DNA of 64,000 nucleotides, from contig CP158568.1 in assembly GCA_040269895.1 (NCBI GenBank), forward strand, positions 62,001-126,000, written 5' to 3'. Position 1 is the stretch's first letter. Each line of letters starts with the position of its first letter. Of this stretch, positions 1-8,907 are shown piece by piece. The notes beneath the pieces were generated by a model. That model saw nothing but the letters and a program-made list of their open reading frames with translations, did not search any database and was not told where the DNA came from. This DNA comes from Ancalomicrobiaceae bacterium S20 (GTDB lineage Bacteria; Pseudomonadota; Alphaproteobacteria; Rhizobiales; Ancalomicrobiaceae). The translations under genes were made by a program, and so were the position numbers.

Positions 1-162
1 AACCGCAACTTCGGCGAAGCCTGGCTGAACCGCGGTCTCGCCCAGGAAATCCTCGGCGACAAACAGGACGCGCTCGCCGCCTGCCAGCGTGCCGCGTCGC
101 TCGACACCAACAACCAGAACGCCAAGGAATGCGTCCGCCGCCAGGGCGGGCAGACGTTCTGA
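1..162 (+). CDS. C-terminal end of a TPR-like protein (partial)
   Basis: Frame 1 is open from the window edge for 53 codons to a TGA. The visible residues follow a TPR helix-turn-helix pattern: a GEAW..RG.A...LGD..DAL..CQ.A..LD core, as in the last repeat of tetratricopeptide proteins, then a short polar tail. TPR units bind peptides or partner proteins. The 5' part lies outside the window, so the full length, any signal peptide and the family cannot be judged. It could be a small periplasmic TPR protein. The repeat assignment is by eye. Confidence 0.6.
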   Translation, partial: NRNFGEAWLNRGLAQEILGDKQDALAACQRAASLDTNNQNAKECVRRQGGQTF

Positions 163-205
163 TCGGCAGAGCGCCGAGTGCTTTGACGTGCGGTCCCGGT
201 CTGCG

Positions 206-841
206 TCAAAGTGGTGTAGAGCCCGACGTCGCCGGGCGGGGCGGTGAGTGAATACTGTCCGGCTCGTCCTCTACCTGCGTGGCAGATTTCTTCTTTTTCC
301 AAGCATCGCCGATGCCCTGGCGTGCCGGATATGAAGCCGTCCCGACCGCATCGATCAACTTGCCGATCAGATTGTCACGAATGGACTCGACCTTGATCTT
401 GTCGAAACCGGTATTGGTGACGTCATCGAGCCCGAATATATCGCGAAGGTCTTTTACTGGTATCTTGCCTTCGCTAATGAGGGCGAGCCTCACGTACCTG
501 AGAGCGTGGCGGCGGTGCAGCAGGATCGTCGATTCCCTGAAGCATGAATTCGCGTTGGCCGCGAGGATATAGCTGATACCCAGAACGATGCCTCCGGCGG
601 TGATTCTCTTTATGAGTATCAAGATGAAATTGTATAGTTCGTTTGTAAATGGGGCTTCGATTCGCGGGGAAGGCAGTGCAAGGAAAAGGTATCCGGCGAA
701 CGCAATCGATATTGTCATGCAAAATGCGAGCGATATCATTCCAAGGGTGAAGTAACTATTCGCTCGTTGCGTCAGCTTTCGATGAGCCTTCTCAATTGCT
801 ATGTCGACGAGTAGCGCCTTGTGATTGAGGTTGTCATTCAT
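206..841 (-). CDS. hypothetical two-helix membrane protein
   Basis: I do not recognise this 211-residue protein. The N-terminus (about 1-28) is basic and helical. Two hydrophobic segments follow at about 31-55 (FTLGMISLAFCMTISIAFAG...) and 68-95 (FILILIKRITAGGIVLGISY). The remaining 115 residues are soluble and basic, with a Lys-rich stretch (WKKKKSA) and a Pro/Ser-rich tail. The start is the ATG whose complement is at 839-841; no clear Shine-Dalgarno precedes it. The gene is visibly more AT-rich than its neighbours and uses codons such as ATA, AGT and TTT that are rare in this window. It stands alone between the TPR gene and an ABC importer. Recent acquisition is inferred, not shown. Confidence 0.6.
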   Translation of the reverse strand: MNDNLNHKALLVDIAIEKAHRKLTQRANSYFTLGMISLAFCMTISIAFAGYLFLALPSPRIEAPFTNELYNFILILIKRITAGGIVLGISYILAANANSCFRESTILLHRRHALRYVRLALISEGKIPVKDLRDIFGLDDVTNTGFDKIKVESIRDNLIGKLIDAVGTASYPARQGIGDAWKKKKSATQVEDEPDSIHSPPRPATSGSTPL

Positions 842-1467
842 GAAGGACGAGAGTGCCTGGATCGTCTTGTATCGGGCGCTCAGTTCGTCGGTGATGTCAG
901 GCTATTGGTTCTTGTCGGCCGCTGGCGGATCTCTGTCGAGAATGCGGATCATCAGGGGTCTCGCTCCGTTCATGCCGTGAGCGATGTTAGCTCCCCGTTC
1001 TGCGTCCTACGATTGTGGTTCTACGTAACTCTTTGTTCATCGCCGACCGGAGCGTTCTGGTGGGGCGCCTCGTCAAGAAGCAACACCCTGCCTCGCGCGC
1101 TTCCTCCGACGGTCGGTTGCCTCCCAGGAAGAGGCGCTGGTCGATCGGCTGCGGCCGTCTGCGTTCGGCAGGTTGCACTCTCGCAATGCAGTATGCTGCC
1201 TCGTTCCTCACATTCCAGAATAATGCAGTCCGTCTTGTCTAGGTATTGCGCTCCAATACCCATGATTGTTGATGGGTGAATTTGCTGTCCTATGCACGGC
1301 ATTGGTGCGCCGTTTCTTGGCTTCGGCATACTGTGCCGTTTCTTTATCCGATAACGGAGTTTTTCTCTCTTTTGGTCCTCCAGCGAGGCGCTGTCAGCTT
1401 CGTCGTCACGTTACTGTGACGGGCAAGGCGCGGTGGTGGTCCGCGCGCTTCAGGAAAGGACTGCGGG
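842..1467. other. intergenic region without a convincing gene
   Basis: These 626 bases separate the AT-rich orphan gene from the ABC importer. Open frames on both strands overlap each other, use codons unlike the surrounding genes and show no domain or ribosome site, so none is called. A small inverted repeat at 1404-1421 (CGTCAC, 6-base loop, GTGACG) lies 47 bases before the importer's first gene and could be a regulator site. The importer promoter should lie in the AT-richer stretch at about 1280-1380, but no consensus pair is clear. Confidence 0.5.
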
Positions 1468-2220
1468 ATGTTGCTCCGTTCTACGCTTCTTCGTCGGTTC
1501 GCGCTGGTTGTCGGTCTGGCCGCAGCGGTGCCTGCGCAGGCGGCCGAGGTCCTCAAGGTCGGCTCGACGCCGACCGGCATTCCGTTCACCTTCCTCGACA
1601 CCAAGACGAACACGATCCAGGGCGTCATGGTCGACATCATCAACGAGGTCGGCAAGGAGACGGGCTACACGATCCAGATCGAGCCGATGGCGTTCTCGGC
1701 GCTGATCCCGTCCTTGACCTCCAACAAGATCGACGTGATCTCAGCGGCCATGTTCGCGACCGAGAAGCGCAAGGAGATCATGGACTTCACCGACACGGTC
1801 TACGGTTACGGCGAGGCCATGGTGGTCGCGAAGTCCGACACCAAGGCCTACAAGGAACTCGCCGACCTCAAGGGCGAGACGGTCGGCGCCCAGGTCGGCA
1901 CCGCCTTCGTCGACCCGCTCAAGAACGCCGGCGTGTTCGCCGAGGTGAAGGTCTACGACACCGGCCCGGACATGATGCGCGACGTCATGAACGGGCGGAT
2001 CAAGGCCACCTTCATCGACTATCCGGTCATCGCCTATCAGATGGGCCAGGGCCAGTTTCCGACCCTGCGCATCGTCACCGATTACAAGCCGCTGGTGAAC
2101 GGCCAGATCGGCATCGGCCTGCGCAAGGGCGACGACAAGCTGCCGAAGTTCAATGCGGCGATCGCCAAGATCAAGGCGGACGGGCGGCTGGCGGCGATCA
2201 TCAAGAAGTGGGGCCTCTGA
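1468..2220 (+). CDS. amino-acid ABC transporter, periplasmic substrate-binding protein
   Basis: This 250-residue protein is a family 3 extracellular solute-binding protein (type 2 periplasmic-binding fold). It has a Sec signal peptide (LLRRFALVVGLAAAVPAQAA, cleavage near residue 26) and then the typical start of the first lobe (LKVGSTPTGIPFTFLD) and the GVMVDIINEV segment. A D-rich hinge and the second-lobe motif (LKGETVGAQVGTAF) follow. The length is normal. It captures a polar amino acid or similar ligand in the periplasm and delivers it to the permease and ATPase encoded next. The ligand cannot be told from sequence. A strong hairpin after the stop codon probably sets its expression above that of the membrane parts. 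Confidence 0.9.
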   Translation: MLLRSTLLRRFALVVGLAAAVPAQAAEVLKVGSTPTGIPFTFLDTKTNTIQGVMVDIINEVGKETGYTIQIEPMAFSALIPSLTSNKIDVISAAMFATEKRKEIMDFTDTVYGYGEAMVVAKSDTKAYKELADLKGETVGAQVGTAFVDPLKNAGVFAEVKVYDTGPDMMRDVMNGRIKATFIDYPVIAYQMGQGQFPTLRIVTDYKPLVNGQIGIGLRKGDDKLPKFNAAIAKIKADGRLAAIIKKWGL

Positions 2221-2234
2221 GGGCGTAGCCCGAT

Positions 2235-2261
2235 GCGCGCGGCCGCCTGCCGGCCGCGCGC
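2235..2261 (+). promoter_or_regulatory. intercistronic GC-rich hairpin after the binding-protein gene
   Basis: A perfect 10-bp stem (GCGCGCGGCC pairing with GGCCGCGCGC) closes a 7-base loop between the binding-protein stop codon and the permease start. There is no T-run, so it is not a classic terminator. In ABC importers such hairpins are known to block 3' exonucleases and keep the binding-protein part of the mRNA abundant. That role is inferred from position. Confidence 0.6.
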
Positions 2262-2300
2262 CGATCCGATCTTGATCCGCCGCGTGTCGGGAGAAGCCGC

Positions 2301-2963
2301 TTGGAATCCTTTGTCAAAGACGCCGTCGAGTTCACGCCGATCTTACTGCAGGGCCTGTGGCTCACGATCGCGGTGACCATCGGCTCGCTGATCCTGTCGA
2401 CGGTGCTCGGCCTCGTCTGGGCGCTGATCCGCGTCGGCGGCAACCCGGTCCTCGGCCGTGCCGTGGCCGGGCTGATCAACGTGATCCGCGGCGTGCCGAT
2501 CATCGTCCAGCTGTTCTACATCTACTTCGTGCTGCCGGATTTCGGCATCGCGCTGACAGCGCTGCAAGCCGCGATCATAGGCCTCGGCATCGCCTATTCC
2601 GCCTATCAGGCCGAGAATTTCCGCGCCGGCATCGAGGCGATCGATCAGGGTCAGCTCGAGGCGGCGCAGTCGATCGGCATGGGCTGGTGGCTGACCATGC
2701 GCCGCGTGGTCCTGCCGCAGGCGGCGCGGATCGCGCTGCCGTCCTATGGCAACACCATGATCATGATCCTCAAGGACAGCTCGCAGGCCTCGACCATCAC
2801 GGTCGCGGAACTGGCGCTGCAGGGCAAGCTGATCGCGGCCTCGACCTTCAAGAACGCGTCGGTGTTCTCGCTCGTCGCGCTGATCTATCTGGTGATGTGC
2901 GTGCCGCTGATCCTGCTCGTCGGGCGGCTCGAGAAGCAGGGACGCAAGGGGGACCGGCGATGA
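2301..2963 (+). CDS. amino-acid ABC transporter permease (HisM/GlnP family)
   Basis: This 220-residue inner-membrane permease has about five hydrophobic helices. It carries the EAA loop that docks the ATPase ([22 protein letters not shown], about residues 116-137). The motif [15 protein letters not shown] is typical of the polar amino-acid uptake permease family. The start is TTG at 2301, eight bases after GGGAG; no better ATG lies nearby. Only one permease gene is present, so the channel is probably a homodimer. It overlaps the ATPase start by four bases (ATGA), which implies coupled translation. Confidence 0.9.
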   Translation: MESFVKDAVEFTPILLQGLWLTIAVTIGSLILSTVLGLVWALIRVGGNPVLGRAVAGLINVIRGVPIIVQLFYIYFVLPDFGIALTALQAAIIGLGIAYSAYQAENFRAGIEAIDQGQLEAAQSIGMGWWLTMRRVVLPQAARIALPSYGNTMIMILKDSSQASTITVAELALQGKLIAASTFKNASVFSLVALIYLVMCVPLILLVGRLEKQGRKGDRR

Positions 2964-3691
2964 TCGAACTCGACGACCTGCACAAGAGCTACGGCCCGGT
3001 CGAGGTCATCAAGGGCCTGTCGGCCAGCGTCTCCAAGGGCGAGGTGGTGTGCCTGATCGGGCCGTCGGGCTCGGGCAAGTCGACCGTGCTCCGCTGCATC
3101 AACGGGCTGGAATCCTATCAGGGCGGCGAGATCCGCGTCGAGGGCAAGCGGGTCGACCGCGCCAAGCCGTCGATCGTCGATGTGCGCGTCCATGTCTCGA
3201 TGGTGTTCCAGCGCTTCAACCTGTTCCCGCATCGAACGGCGCTCGAGAACGTCGTCGAGGGGCCGATCTACGTCAAGCGCGAGCCGGCCGCCGAGGCGCG
3301 GGCGCGCGGGATGGCGCTGCTCGAGCGCGTCGGTCTCGCCGACAAGGCCGGCTCCTATCCGCATCAGCTTTCGGGCGGCCAGCAGCAGCGCGTGGCGATC
3401 GCCCGCGCGCTCGCCATGCAGCCGAAGGCGATCCTGTTCGACGAGCCGACCTCCGCGCTCGATCCGGAACTGGTCGGCGAGGTGCTGTCGGTGATGCGGT
3501 CGCTGGCGGCGGAGCACATGACGATGATGGTCGTCACCCACGAGATCGCCTTCGCGCGCGACGTCGCCGACCGGGTGCTGTTCCTCGACGGCGGCCGCAT
3601 CGTCGAGGAGGGCGTGGCGCGCGAAGTGCTGACCAAGCCGCGGCACCCGCGCACCAAGGATTTTCTGCGCCGGGTGCTGGAGCACGTCTGA
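2960..3691 (+). CDS. amino-acid ABC transporter ATP-binding protein (GlnQ/HisP family)
   Basis: This 243-residue ATPase energises the importer encoded just upstream. It shows Walker A (GPSGSGKST, residues 34-42), Q-loop ([10 protein letters not shown]), the ABC signature ([15 protein letters not shown]), Walker B ([11 protein letters not shown]) and the switch histidine ([11 protein letters not shown]). The FNLFPH motif is typical of the polar amino-acid subfamily. ATG at 2960 overlaps the permease stop and starts the family's usual N-terminus ([12 protein letters not shown]). Upstream in-frame codons belong to the permease gene in another frame and are excluded. Confidence 0.93.
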   Translation: MIELDDLHKSYGPVEVIKGLSASVSKGEVVCLIGPSGSGKSTVLRCINGLESYQGGEIRVEGKRVDRAKPSIVDVRVHVSMVFQRFNLFPHRTALENVVEGPIYVKREPAAEARARGMALLERVGLADKAGSYPHQLSGGQQQRVAIARALAMQPKAILFDEPTSALDPELVGEVLSVMRSLAAEHMTMMVVTHEIAFARDVADRVLFLDGGRIVEEGVAREVLTKPRHPRTKDFLRRVLEHV

Positions 3692-3742
3692 GCGGGCGGG
3701 GGCCCGTAAGACGACATCCCGGCAAGCAATCGACCACAAAGC

Positions 3743-3780
3743 AGAAAGGCCGCCCGGTCGCCCGGACGGCCTTTCTCTTT
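3743..3780 (+). terminator. rho-independent terminator, probably bidirectional
   Basis: A 10-bp stem (AGAAAGGCCG with CGGCCTTTCT) is followed by CTTT on the plus strand and by a T-rich stretch on the minus strand. It lies between the converging importer operon and pntB and probably serves both. Confidence 0.8.
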
Positions 3781-3801
3781 GCATGTGTGATGGAAGTGGC
3801 C

Positions 3802-5199
3802 TCAGCCGAGGTTCTTCACCACCTCTTCGGTGACCTTCTTGGCGTCGCCGAACAGCATCATCGTGTTGTCGCGGAAGAACAGCTCGTTCTCGACGCCCGC
3901 GTAGCCCGAGCCCATGCCGCGCTTGATGAACAGCACGGTCTTGGCCTTCTCGACGTCCAGGATCGGCATGCCGAAGATCGGCGAGGCCGGGTCGGTCTTG
4001 GCCGCCGGGTTGGTCACGTCGTTGGCGCCGATGACGTAAGCCACGTCGGCCTGCGCGAACTCGTTGTTGATGTCCTCGAGCTCGAACACCTCGTCGTAGG
4101 GCACGTTGGCCTCGGCGAGCAGCACGTTCATGTGGCCGGGCATGCGGCCCGCGACCGGGTGGATCGCGTATTTCACCTCGACGCCCTCGTGCTTCAGCTT
4201 GTCGGCCATTTCGCGCAGGCTGTGCTGGGCCTGGGCGACCGCCATGCCGTAGCCCGGCACGATGATGACCTTCGAGGCGTTCTTCATGATGAAGGCCGCG
4301 TCTTCGGCCGAGCCCTGCTTGACCGGCCGCGCCTCCTTGGCCCCGCCGGCCGCCGCGGCGGTCTCGCCGCCGAAGCCGCCGAGGATGACCGAGATGAAGC
4401 TCCGGTTCATGCCCTTGCACATGATGTAGCTGAGGATCGCGCCCGACGAGCCGACCAGCGCACCGGTGATGATCAGCGCCGAGTTGCCGAGCGTGAAGCC
4501 GATGCCGGCCGCCGCCCAACCCGAATAGCTGTTCAGCATCGACACGACGACCGGCATGTCGGCGCCGCCGATCGGCACGATGATCAGGCCGCCGAGCACG
4601 AGGCTGAGCAGCGTGATCAGCCAGAACAGCGCATGGTTCTCGGTGCGCACGAAGGCGATGATCAGGATCACCAGCAGGATCGCGAGACCGCCGTTGATGA
4701 TGTGGCGCGCCGGCAGCAGGATCGGCTTGCCCGACATGTTGCCGTTGAGCTTGGCGAAGGCGATGACCGAACCGGTGAAGGTGATCGCGCCGATGGCGAC
4801 GCCGAGCACCATCTCGACCAGCGAACCGCCATGGATGTGGCCGATCGTGCCGATGCCGAAGGCCTGCGGGGCATAGAGCGCGCCGGCGGCGACGAACACG
4901 GCGGCAAGGCCGACCAGACTGTGGAAGGCCGCGACCAGCTGCGGCATCGCGGTCATGGCGATCTTGCGGGCGACATAGGCGCCGAAGCCGCCGCCGATGC
5001 CGAGACCGAGCACGATCAGCGCCGCCGAGCCGATCGAGGGCCGGGCCGCGATCAGCGTGACGACGATGGCGATGGCCATGCCGACCATGCCGTAGAGATT
5101 GCCCTGACGCGAGGTTTCAGGGCTCGAAAGGCCGCGCAAGCTCATGATGAACAGGACGGCGGCGACCAGATAAAGCGTCGCGGCGATGTTGGCACTCAT
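3802..5199 (-). CDS. pntB: NAD(P) transhydrogenase subunit beta
   Basis: PntB (465 residues, normal length) forms the membrane part and the NADP(H)-binding domain III of proton-translocating transhydrogenase, which reduces NADP+ with NADH at the cost of the proton gradient. About nine membrane helices fill residues 1-260. Domain III follows with the Rossmann-type motif VPGYGMAVAQAQ, then YAIHPVAGRMPGHMNVLLAEA and the ending GDAKKVTEEVVKNL. It is the last gene of pntAA-pntAB-pntB, 13 bases after pntAB, and ends at a terminator shared with the ABC importer. Confidence 0.97.
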   Translation of the reverse strand: MSANIAATLYLVAAVLFIMSLRGLSSPETSRQGNLYGMVGMAIAIVVTLIAARPSIGSAALIVLGLGIGGGFGAYVARKIAMTAMPQLVAAFHSLVGLAAVFVAAGALYAPQAFGIGTIGHIHGGSLVEMVLGVAIGAITFTGSVIAFAKLNGNMSGKPILLPARHIINGGLAILLVILIIAFVRTENHALFWLITLLSLVLGGLIIVPIGGADMPVVVSMLNSYSGWAAAGIGFTLGNSALIITGALVGSSGAILSYIMCKGMNRSFISVILGGFGGETAAAAGGAKEARPVKQGSAEDAAFIMKNASKVIIVPGYGMAVAQAQHSLREMADKLKHEGVEVKYAIHPVAGRMPGHMNVLLAEANVPYDEVFELEDINNEFAQADVAYVIGANDVTNPAAKTDPASPIFGMPILDVEKAKTVLFIKRGMGSGYAGVENELFFRDNTMMLFGDAKKVTEEVVKNLG

Positions 5200-5212
5200 G
5201 GATCCGTCCTCC

Positions 5213-5695
5213 TCACCGCTGCTTCTTCTTGTACATGGCGAGCATCCGGCTGGTCACGAGGAACCCGCCGAAGATGTTCACGCTCGCCATGATCAGGGCC
5301 AGGAAGCCGAAGATCCGCGCCGCGATCGGCGTCGAGCCGTCGGCGAGCACCGGAACCGCGACCGACAACAGCGCGCCGACCACGATGACCGACGAGATCG
5401 CGTTGGTGACCGACATGAGCGGCGTGTGCAGCGCCGGGGTCACCGACCACACGACGTAGTAGCCGACGAAGATCGCCAGCACGAAGATCGACAGGCGGAA
5501 CACGAAGGGGTCGATCACGCCGCCGGACGCGGCATGGGCCGCGGCGGCCGCGCCGTCGGCGATGGTGTCGATATTGGAGAAATGCGCGGACGCGGATGCG
5601 GCGTTGACGGCCTCGTGGGCCTTGTTCGCCGCAAGCGTCGCGGCATCGGCGGCCTGGCGGGCCTGCTCGATGGCGCGGATAGCGGTATCAGCCAT
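5213..5695 (-). CDS. pntAB: NAD(P) transhydrogenase subunit alpha, membrane part (alpha-2)
   Basis: This 160-residue subunit supplies the extra membrane helices that many alphaproteobacteria encode apart from the NAD-binding alpha-1 subunit. After an Ala-rich hydrophilic N-terminus (1-60), typical helices begin with FVFRLSIFVLAIFVGYYVVW, then TPLMSVTNAISSVIVVGALL and IFGFLALIMASVNIFGGFLV. The family motif HTPLMSVTNAISS is clear. The N-terminal extension is longer than in short PntAB proteins, and its role is unknown. It lies between pntAA and pntB with short gaps, in the same transcript. Confidence 0.93.
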   Translation of the reverse strand: MADTAIRAIEQARQAADAATLAANKAHEAVNAASASAHFSNIDTIADGAAAAAHAASGGVIDPFVFRLSIFVLAIFVGYYVVWSVTPALHTPLMSVTNAISSVIVVGALLSVAVPVLADGSTPIAARIFGFLALIMASVNIFGGFLVTSRMLAMYKKKQR

Positions 5696-5709
5696 GGTTC
5701 AAGCCCCTC

Positions 5710-6840
5710 TCAGTTCGCCAGCGCCGGATGGACGATCTGGCCGTCCTTGGTGACCAGCGTCGCCTTGACGAGTTCGTCCTCGTAATTGACCGCGAGCTTC
5801 TTCTCTTGTCTGTCGACCAGGGTCTCCAGGAAGGCATAGAGGTTGCGGGCGTAGAGCGAGGAGGCGGAGGCCGCGATGCGGCCGGCGACATTGAGGTGGC
5901 CGACGATCTTGACGCCGTTCACCTCGGCGATCTCGCCGGCGACCGCGCCCTCGACGTTGCCGCCACGCTCGATCGCGAGGTCGATCAGCACGGAGCCCGG
6001 CTTCATCGAGGCGACCATCGCCGCGGAGACGAGCTTCGGCGCCGGACGGCCGGGGATCAGCGCGGTGGTGATCACCACGTCCTGCTTCTTGATGTGCTCG
6101 GCGACGAGCGCGGCCTGCTTGGCCTGATACTCGGCCGACATCGGCTTGGCGTAGCCGGCCGCGGTCTCGGCCTGCTTGAATTCCTCGTCCTCGACGGCGA
6201 CGAACTTGGCGCCGAGCGATTCGACCTGGTCCTTGGCGGCCGGGCGCACGTCGGTCGCGGTCACCACGGCGCCGAGGCGGCGGGCGGTCGCGATCGCCTG
6301 CAGACCGGCGACGCCGGCGCCCATGACGAAGACGCGCGCGGCCGGAATCGTGCCGGCGGCGGTCATCATCATCGGGAAGGCGCGATCGAAGGTCGCGGCC
6401 GCGTCGATCACGGCCTGGTAGCCGGCGAGGTTCGCCTGGCTCGACAGCACGTCCATGACCTGGGCGCGGGTGATGCGCGGCATGAACTCCATCGAGAAGG
6501 TGGTCAGGCCCTTGGAGGCCAGATCCTGCATGGCTTCCTTGGCGCCGTAGGGATCGAGCATGCCGATCACCAACGCGCCGGCCGGGTAGGCGGCGGCTTC
6601 CTCGGCGGTCGGCCGGCGGACCCGGAGGATCACGTCGGCGCCGGCCGCCGCGCTCGCCGCATCGGCCGCGATGGTCGCGCCGACGGCTTCATAGTCCGCA
6701 TCCGGAATGCGGGACTTGGTGCCGGCTCCGGTCTCGACGGTGACGTCGAAACCGAGTGCCTTCAGCTTCTTCACGGTCTCGGCCGTGGCCGCGACGCGAC
6801 CCTCGACCGGATCGCGTTCCATAGGGACCGCAATCTTCAT
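5710..6840 (-). CDS. pntAA: NAD(P) transhydrogenase subunit alpha-1 (NAD-binding)
   Basis: This 376-residue soluble subunit binds NAD(H) and is related to alanine dehydrogenase. The N-terminus (MKIAVPMERDPVEGRVAATAE) is the family signature, followed by VLRVRRP and a nucleotide-binding fold with VMGAGVAGLQAIATARRLGA at the centre. The later VITTALIPGRPAPKLVSA is also diagnostic. It docks on PntB domain III at the inner membrane. First gene of the pnt operon; the start has a weak upstream purine stretch. No terminator was seen between this gene and pntAB. Confidence 0.96.
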   Translation of the reverse strand: MKIAVPMERDPVEGRVAATAETVKKLKALGFDVTVETGAGTKSRIPDADYEAVGATIAADAASAAAGADVILRVRRPTAEEAAAYPAGALVIGMLDPYGAKEAMQDLASKGLTTFSMEFMPRITRAQVMDVLSSQANLAGYQAVIDAAATFDRAFPMMMTAAGTIPAARVFVMGAGVAGLQAIATARRLGAVVTATDVRPAAKDQVESLGAKFVAVEDEEFKQAETAAGYAKPMSAEYQAKQAALVAEHIKKQDVVITTALIPGRPAPKLVSAAMVASMKPGSVLIDLAIERGGNVEGAVAGEIAEVNGVKIVGHLNVAGRIAASASSLYARNLYAFLETLVDRQEKKLAVNYEDELVKATLVTKDGQIVHPALAN

Positions 6841-7012
6841 GGGTTGAACCCCCTCGATGCCTGGAGTGGGCAGCGTCCTTGCCGCCGAGATGCGCTCTCA
6901 TGCCGCTTATCGCGGACTCTAGAGCCCGAGCGCTCGAAGGTCTCGCCGGCGGCTGCCTGTGCTGCCACGGCGCCGACCCGTTCCGGCGCCGGCGAGACCG
7001 GTGTTGCCAAGG

Positions 7013-7060
7013 GCGGCTGGAGGCCGCCTTCGGTCCAAGAGCGGCTGGAAGCCGCCTTCG
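7013..7060. repeat. two tandem 20-bp hairpin repeats
   Basis: Two near-identical 20-base units (7013-7032 and 7041-7060; GCGGCTGGA(G/A)GCCGCCTTCG type, period 28) lie between pntAA and the upstream cytochrome-oxidase subunit gene. Each folds into a GCGGC/GCCGC hairpin. Read on the minus strand they lie just after the oxidase gene and are followed by short T stretches, so they may act as tandem weak terminators. Confidence 0.5.
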
Positions 7061-7120
7061 TCGTCCATCTTGCCTGTCGAGTCGGCGGCCCCTCGCCGCG
7101 GTTCGGCCGGGCGCTCTTCT

Positions 7121-7249
7121 TCAGAGCAGGAAGGCGGCCATGAGCGCGAGCAGGACGACGAGCGAGATCGTGCCCCATTTCGTCAGGCCGACGAACATCT
7201 TGTAGGTGCGCTCGTGTTCGGCGTAGTCCATGGTCGGATGATCGGCCAT
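7121..7249 (-). CDS. aa3-type cytochrome c oxidase subunit IV
   Basis: This 42-residue protein starts MADHPTMDYAEHERTYKMF and ends in a single membrane helix (TKWGTISLVVLLALMAAFLL). The MDY..HE.TY..F pattern before one helix is the signature of the small bacterial subunit IV of aa3 cytochrome c oxidase (COX4_pro_2 family). It sits in the inner membrane against subunits I and III; its role is not well defined. The start at MADHP is chosen because upstream codons in the same frame look non-coding. The catalytic subunits are not in this window. Placement just upstream of the transhydrogenase operon is common in Hyphomicrobiales. Confidence 0.88.
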   Translation of the reverse strand: MADHPTMDYAEHERTYKMFVGLTKWGTISLVVLLALMAAFLL

Positions 7250-7408
7250 CGGCGTGTCCTTCCTTGTTGGTCCGTTCGATCGGAACTCGACGGCGTCTTT
7301 ATAGGAGAGAAGCCGATACGCGGCAACGCACACTCTGCCCGGATTGCGGGCGTGCCCATTGTCCATTAGGTTGATTTTTCGCGCCCCGGAGCGGTGTCCG
7401 GCGGGCGC

Positions 7409-8764
7409 TCAGCCGGCCAAGCCGGCGCCGATCAGAGCCTCGGACTGCCGTTTGGTCAGCTCCGTGCGATCGAAGGCCTCGATCTGCTCGTTGAACAGTC
7501 GGTAGAAATTCAGTTCCGCATCGAGATGCAGGAACACGCCGCCGAGGCCGATCGCCGCCCTGTCCATGAACACGAATTCGCGCGGTACCGTCACAGGCCC
7601 CCTGGCCTTCAGCGCCGCCGCGACGCGCGAGGCTTCCTTGCGACCATATTCCGCAGGCGAGACGCCGTCGGCGATCCGCCGCACGCGGTCGGTCAGGAGC
7701 GGTCCGTAGATGAAGCGCGCCCAGATGTTCAGGATGTCGACCAGTTCGTTGTCGAGGCCGCGGAAGCCCCAGCGCTCGTAGGCCGCGACGATGCGGTCGC
7801 GGTCGTCGGCGAGCAGGCCGCGATAGAGTTCGATCACGCCTTCGACGAAGGCGGGCGGGAAGATGCGGATGCAGCCGTAGTCGAGCAGGTTGATGCCGGC
7901 CGGCGCACCGTCCTCGGCGAAGACCGTGTAGTTGCCGAGATGCGGGTCGCCGTGGATGACCCCGTAGTGCGAGAACGGATACCACCAGGCGCGGAACATC
8001 GCACTGGCGAGCCGGTTGCGGATCTCCTGGGGATCGGCCTTGTGAGCGAGCAGCGGGCCGCCGTCGAGCCAGGTCATGGTCAGGAGGCGCTTCGTCGATA
8101 GCGCCTCGATACGCTCCGGCACGCGGATCAGCGGGTCGTCGCGGAAGATCCCGCCATAGAGCCGCATGTGCCGGCCCTCGCGCGTGTAGTCGAGTTCCTC
8201 GCGGATGCGGTCGCCGATCTCCTGCCTGATCTCGGACGTATCGATCGCCGGCCGCATGCGGGCGTGCATCGAAAACAGCAGGCCGAGCTGCGACAGGTCG
8301 GCCTCGACCGCCGATTCCATGTCCGGATATTGCAGCTTCACTGCCAGCCGCTGACCGTCGAGCCCGGTCGCCTTGTGAACCTGGCCGAGCGAGGCGGCAT
8401 GCGAGGGCTGCGTCTCGAAGCTGGCGAAGCGCTTCTCCCAGCCGATGCCGAGTTCGGCGATCATGCGCCGCTTGACGAAAGCCCACCCCATGGGGGGCGC
8501 GTCGGACTGCAGGCGCATCAACTCGGCCGCCCACTCGGGCGGCACGGCGTCGGGGATGGTGGCGAGCAGCTGCGCCACCTTCATCAACGGGCCCTTCAGC
8601 GTGCCGAGGGCACTGGCGAGCAATTCGCCTTCCTTGCGGAGGTCCGCCTCGCCGAAGAGCCGCGCGCCGGCGATCCGCGCCGCGGTCGCCCCGACCCCGG
8701 TGCCGACACGCACATAGCGGCCGAGCCGGCCGGAGAGGCGGTTCTTCTCGTCGTCGGACGCCAT
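7409..8764 (-). CDS. ABC1/AarF/UbiB-family atypical kinase
   Basis: This 451-residue protein belongs to the protein-kinase-like ABC1 family, whose members support ubiquinone synthesis or other lipid-quinone functions by ATP binding or hydrolysis. Visible features are an N-terminal KxxQ segment (LMKVAQLLATIPDAVP), the Ala-rich loop that replaces the kinase P-loop (AASLGQVHKA), the ATP-binding lysine (AVKLQYPDM), a catalytic loop HGDPHLGNYTVF and the metal-binding DYGCIRIF. It lacks the C-terminal membrane helices of true UbiB, so it is closer to soluble ABC1 proteins of alphaproteobacteria. It stands alone, and no ubiquinone genes adjoin it. Confidence 0.88.
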   Translation of the reverse strand: MASDDEKNRLSGRLGRYVRVGTGVGATAARIAGARLFGEADLRKEGELLASALGTLKGPLMKVAQLLATIPDAVPPEWAAELMRLQSDAPPMGWAFVKRRMIAELGIGWEKRFASFETQPSHAASLGQVHKATGLDGQRLAVKLQYPDMESAVEADLSQLGLLFSMHARMRPAIDTSEIRQEIGDRIREELDYTREGRHMRLYGGIFRDDPLIRVPERIEALSTKRLLTMTWLDGGPLLAHKADPQEIRNRLASAMFRAWWYPFSHYGVIHGDPHLGNYTVFAEDGAPAGINLLDYGCIRIFPPAFVEGVIELYRGLLADDRDRIVAAYERWGFRGLDNELVDILNIWARFIYGPLLTDRVRRIADGVSPAEYGRKEASRVAAALKARGPVTVPREFVFMDRAAIGLGGVFLHLDAELNFYRLFNEQIEAFDRTELTKRQSEALIGAGLAG

Positions 8765-8907
8765 GGGGCAGGACCTCGGGATAGGGCCGGATGAGCGGGG
8801 GCTCGGACAGCCTTCACATAGGCCGTCCGAGCCCCCGATACGAGCCCCGATACGCCTCCTGAGCGATCGTGGATCGGTCGGGAGGCACCGGCGTACGACC
8901 GCGCTTG

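Noticed and set aside
821-1329. Overlapping open frames on both strands between the orphan gene and the ABC importer
   Set aside because: Mutually overlapping, without SD, domain or genome-like codon use.
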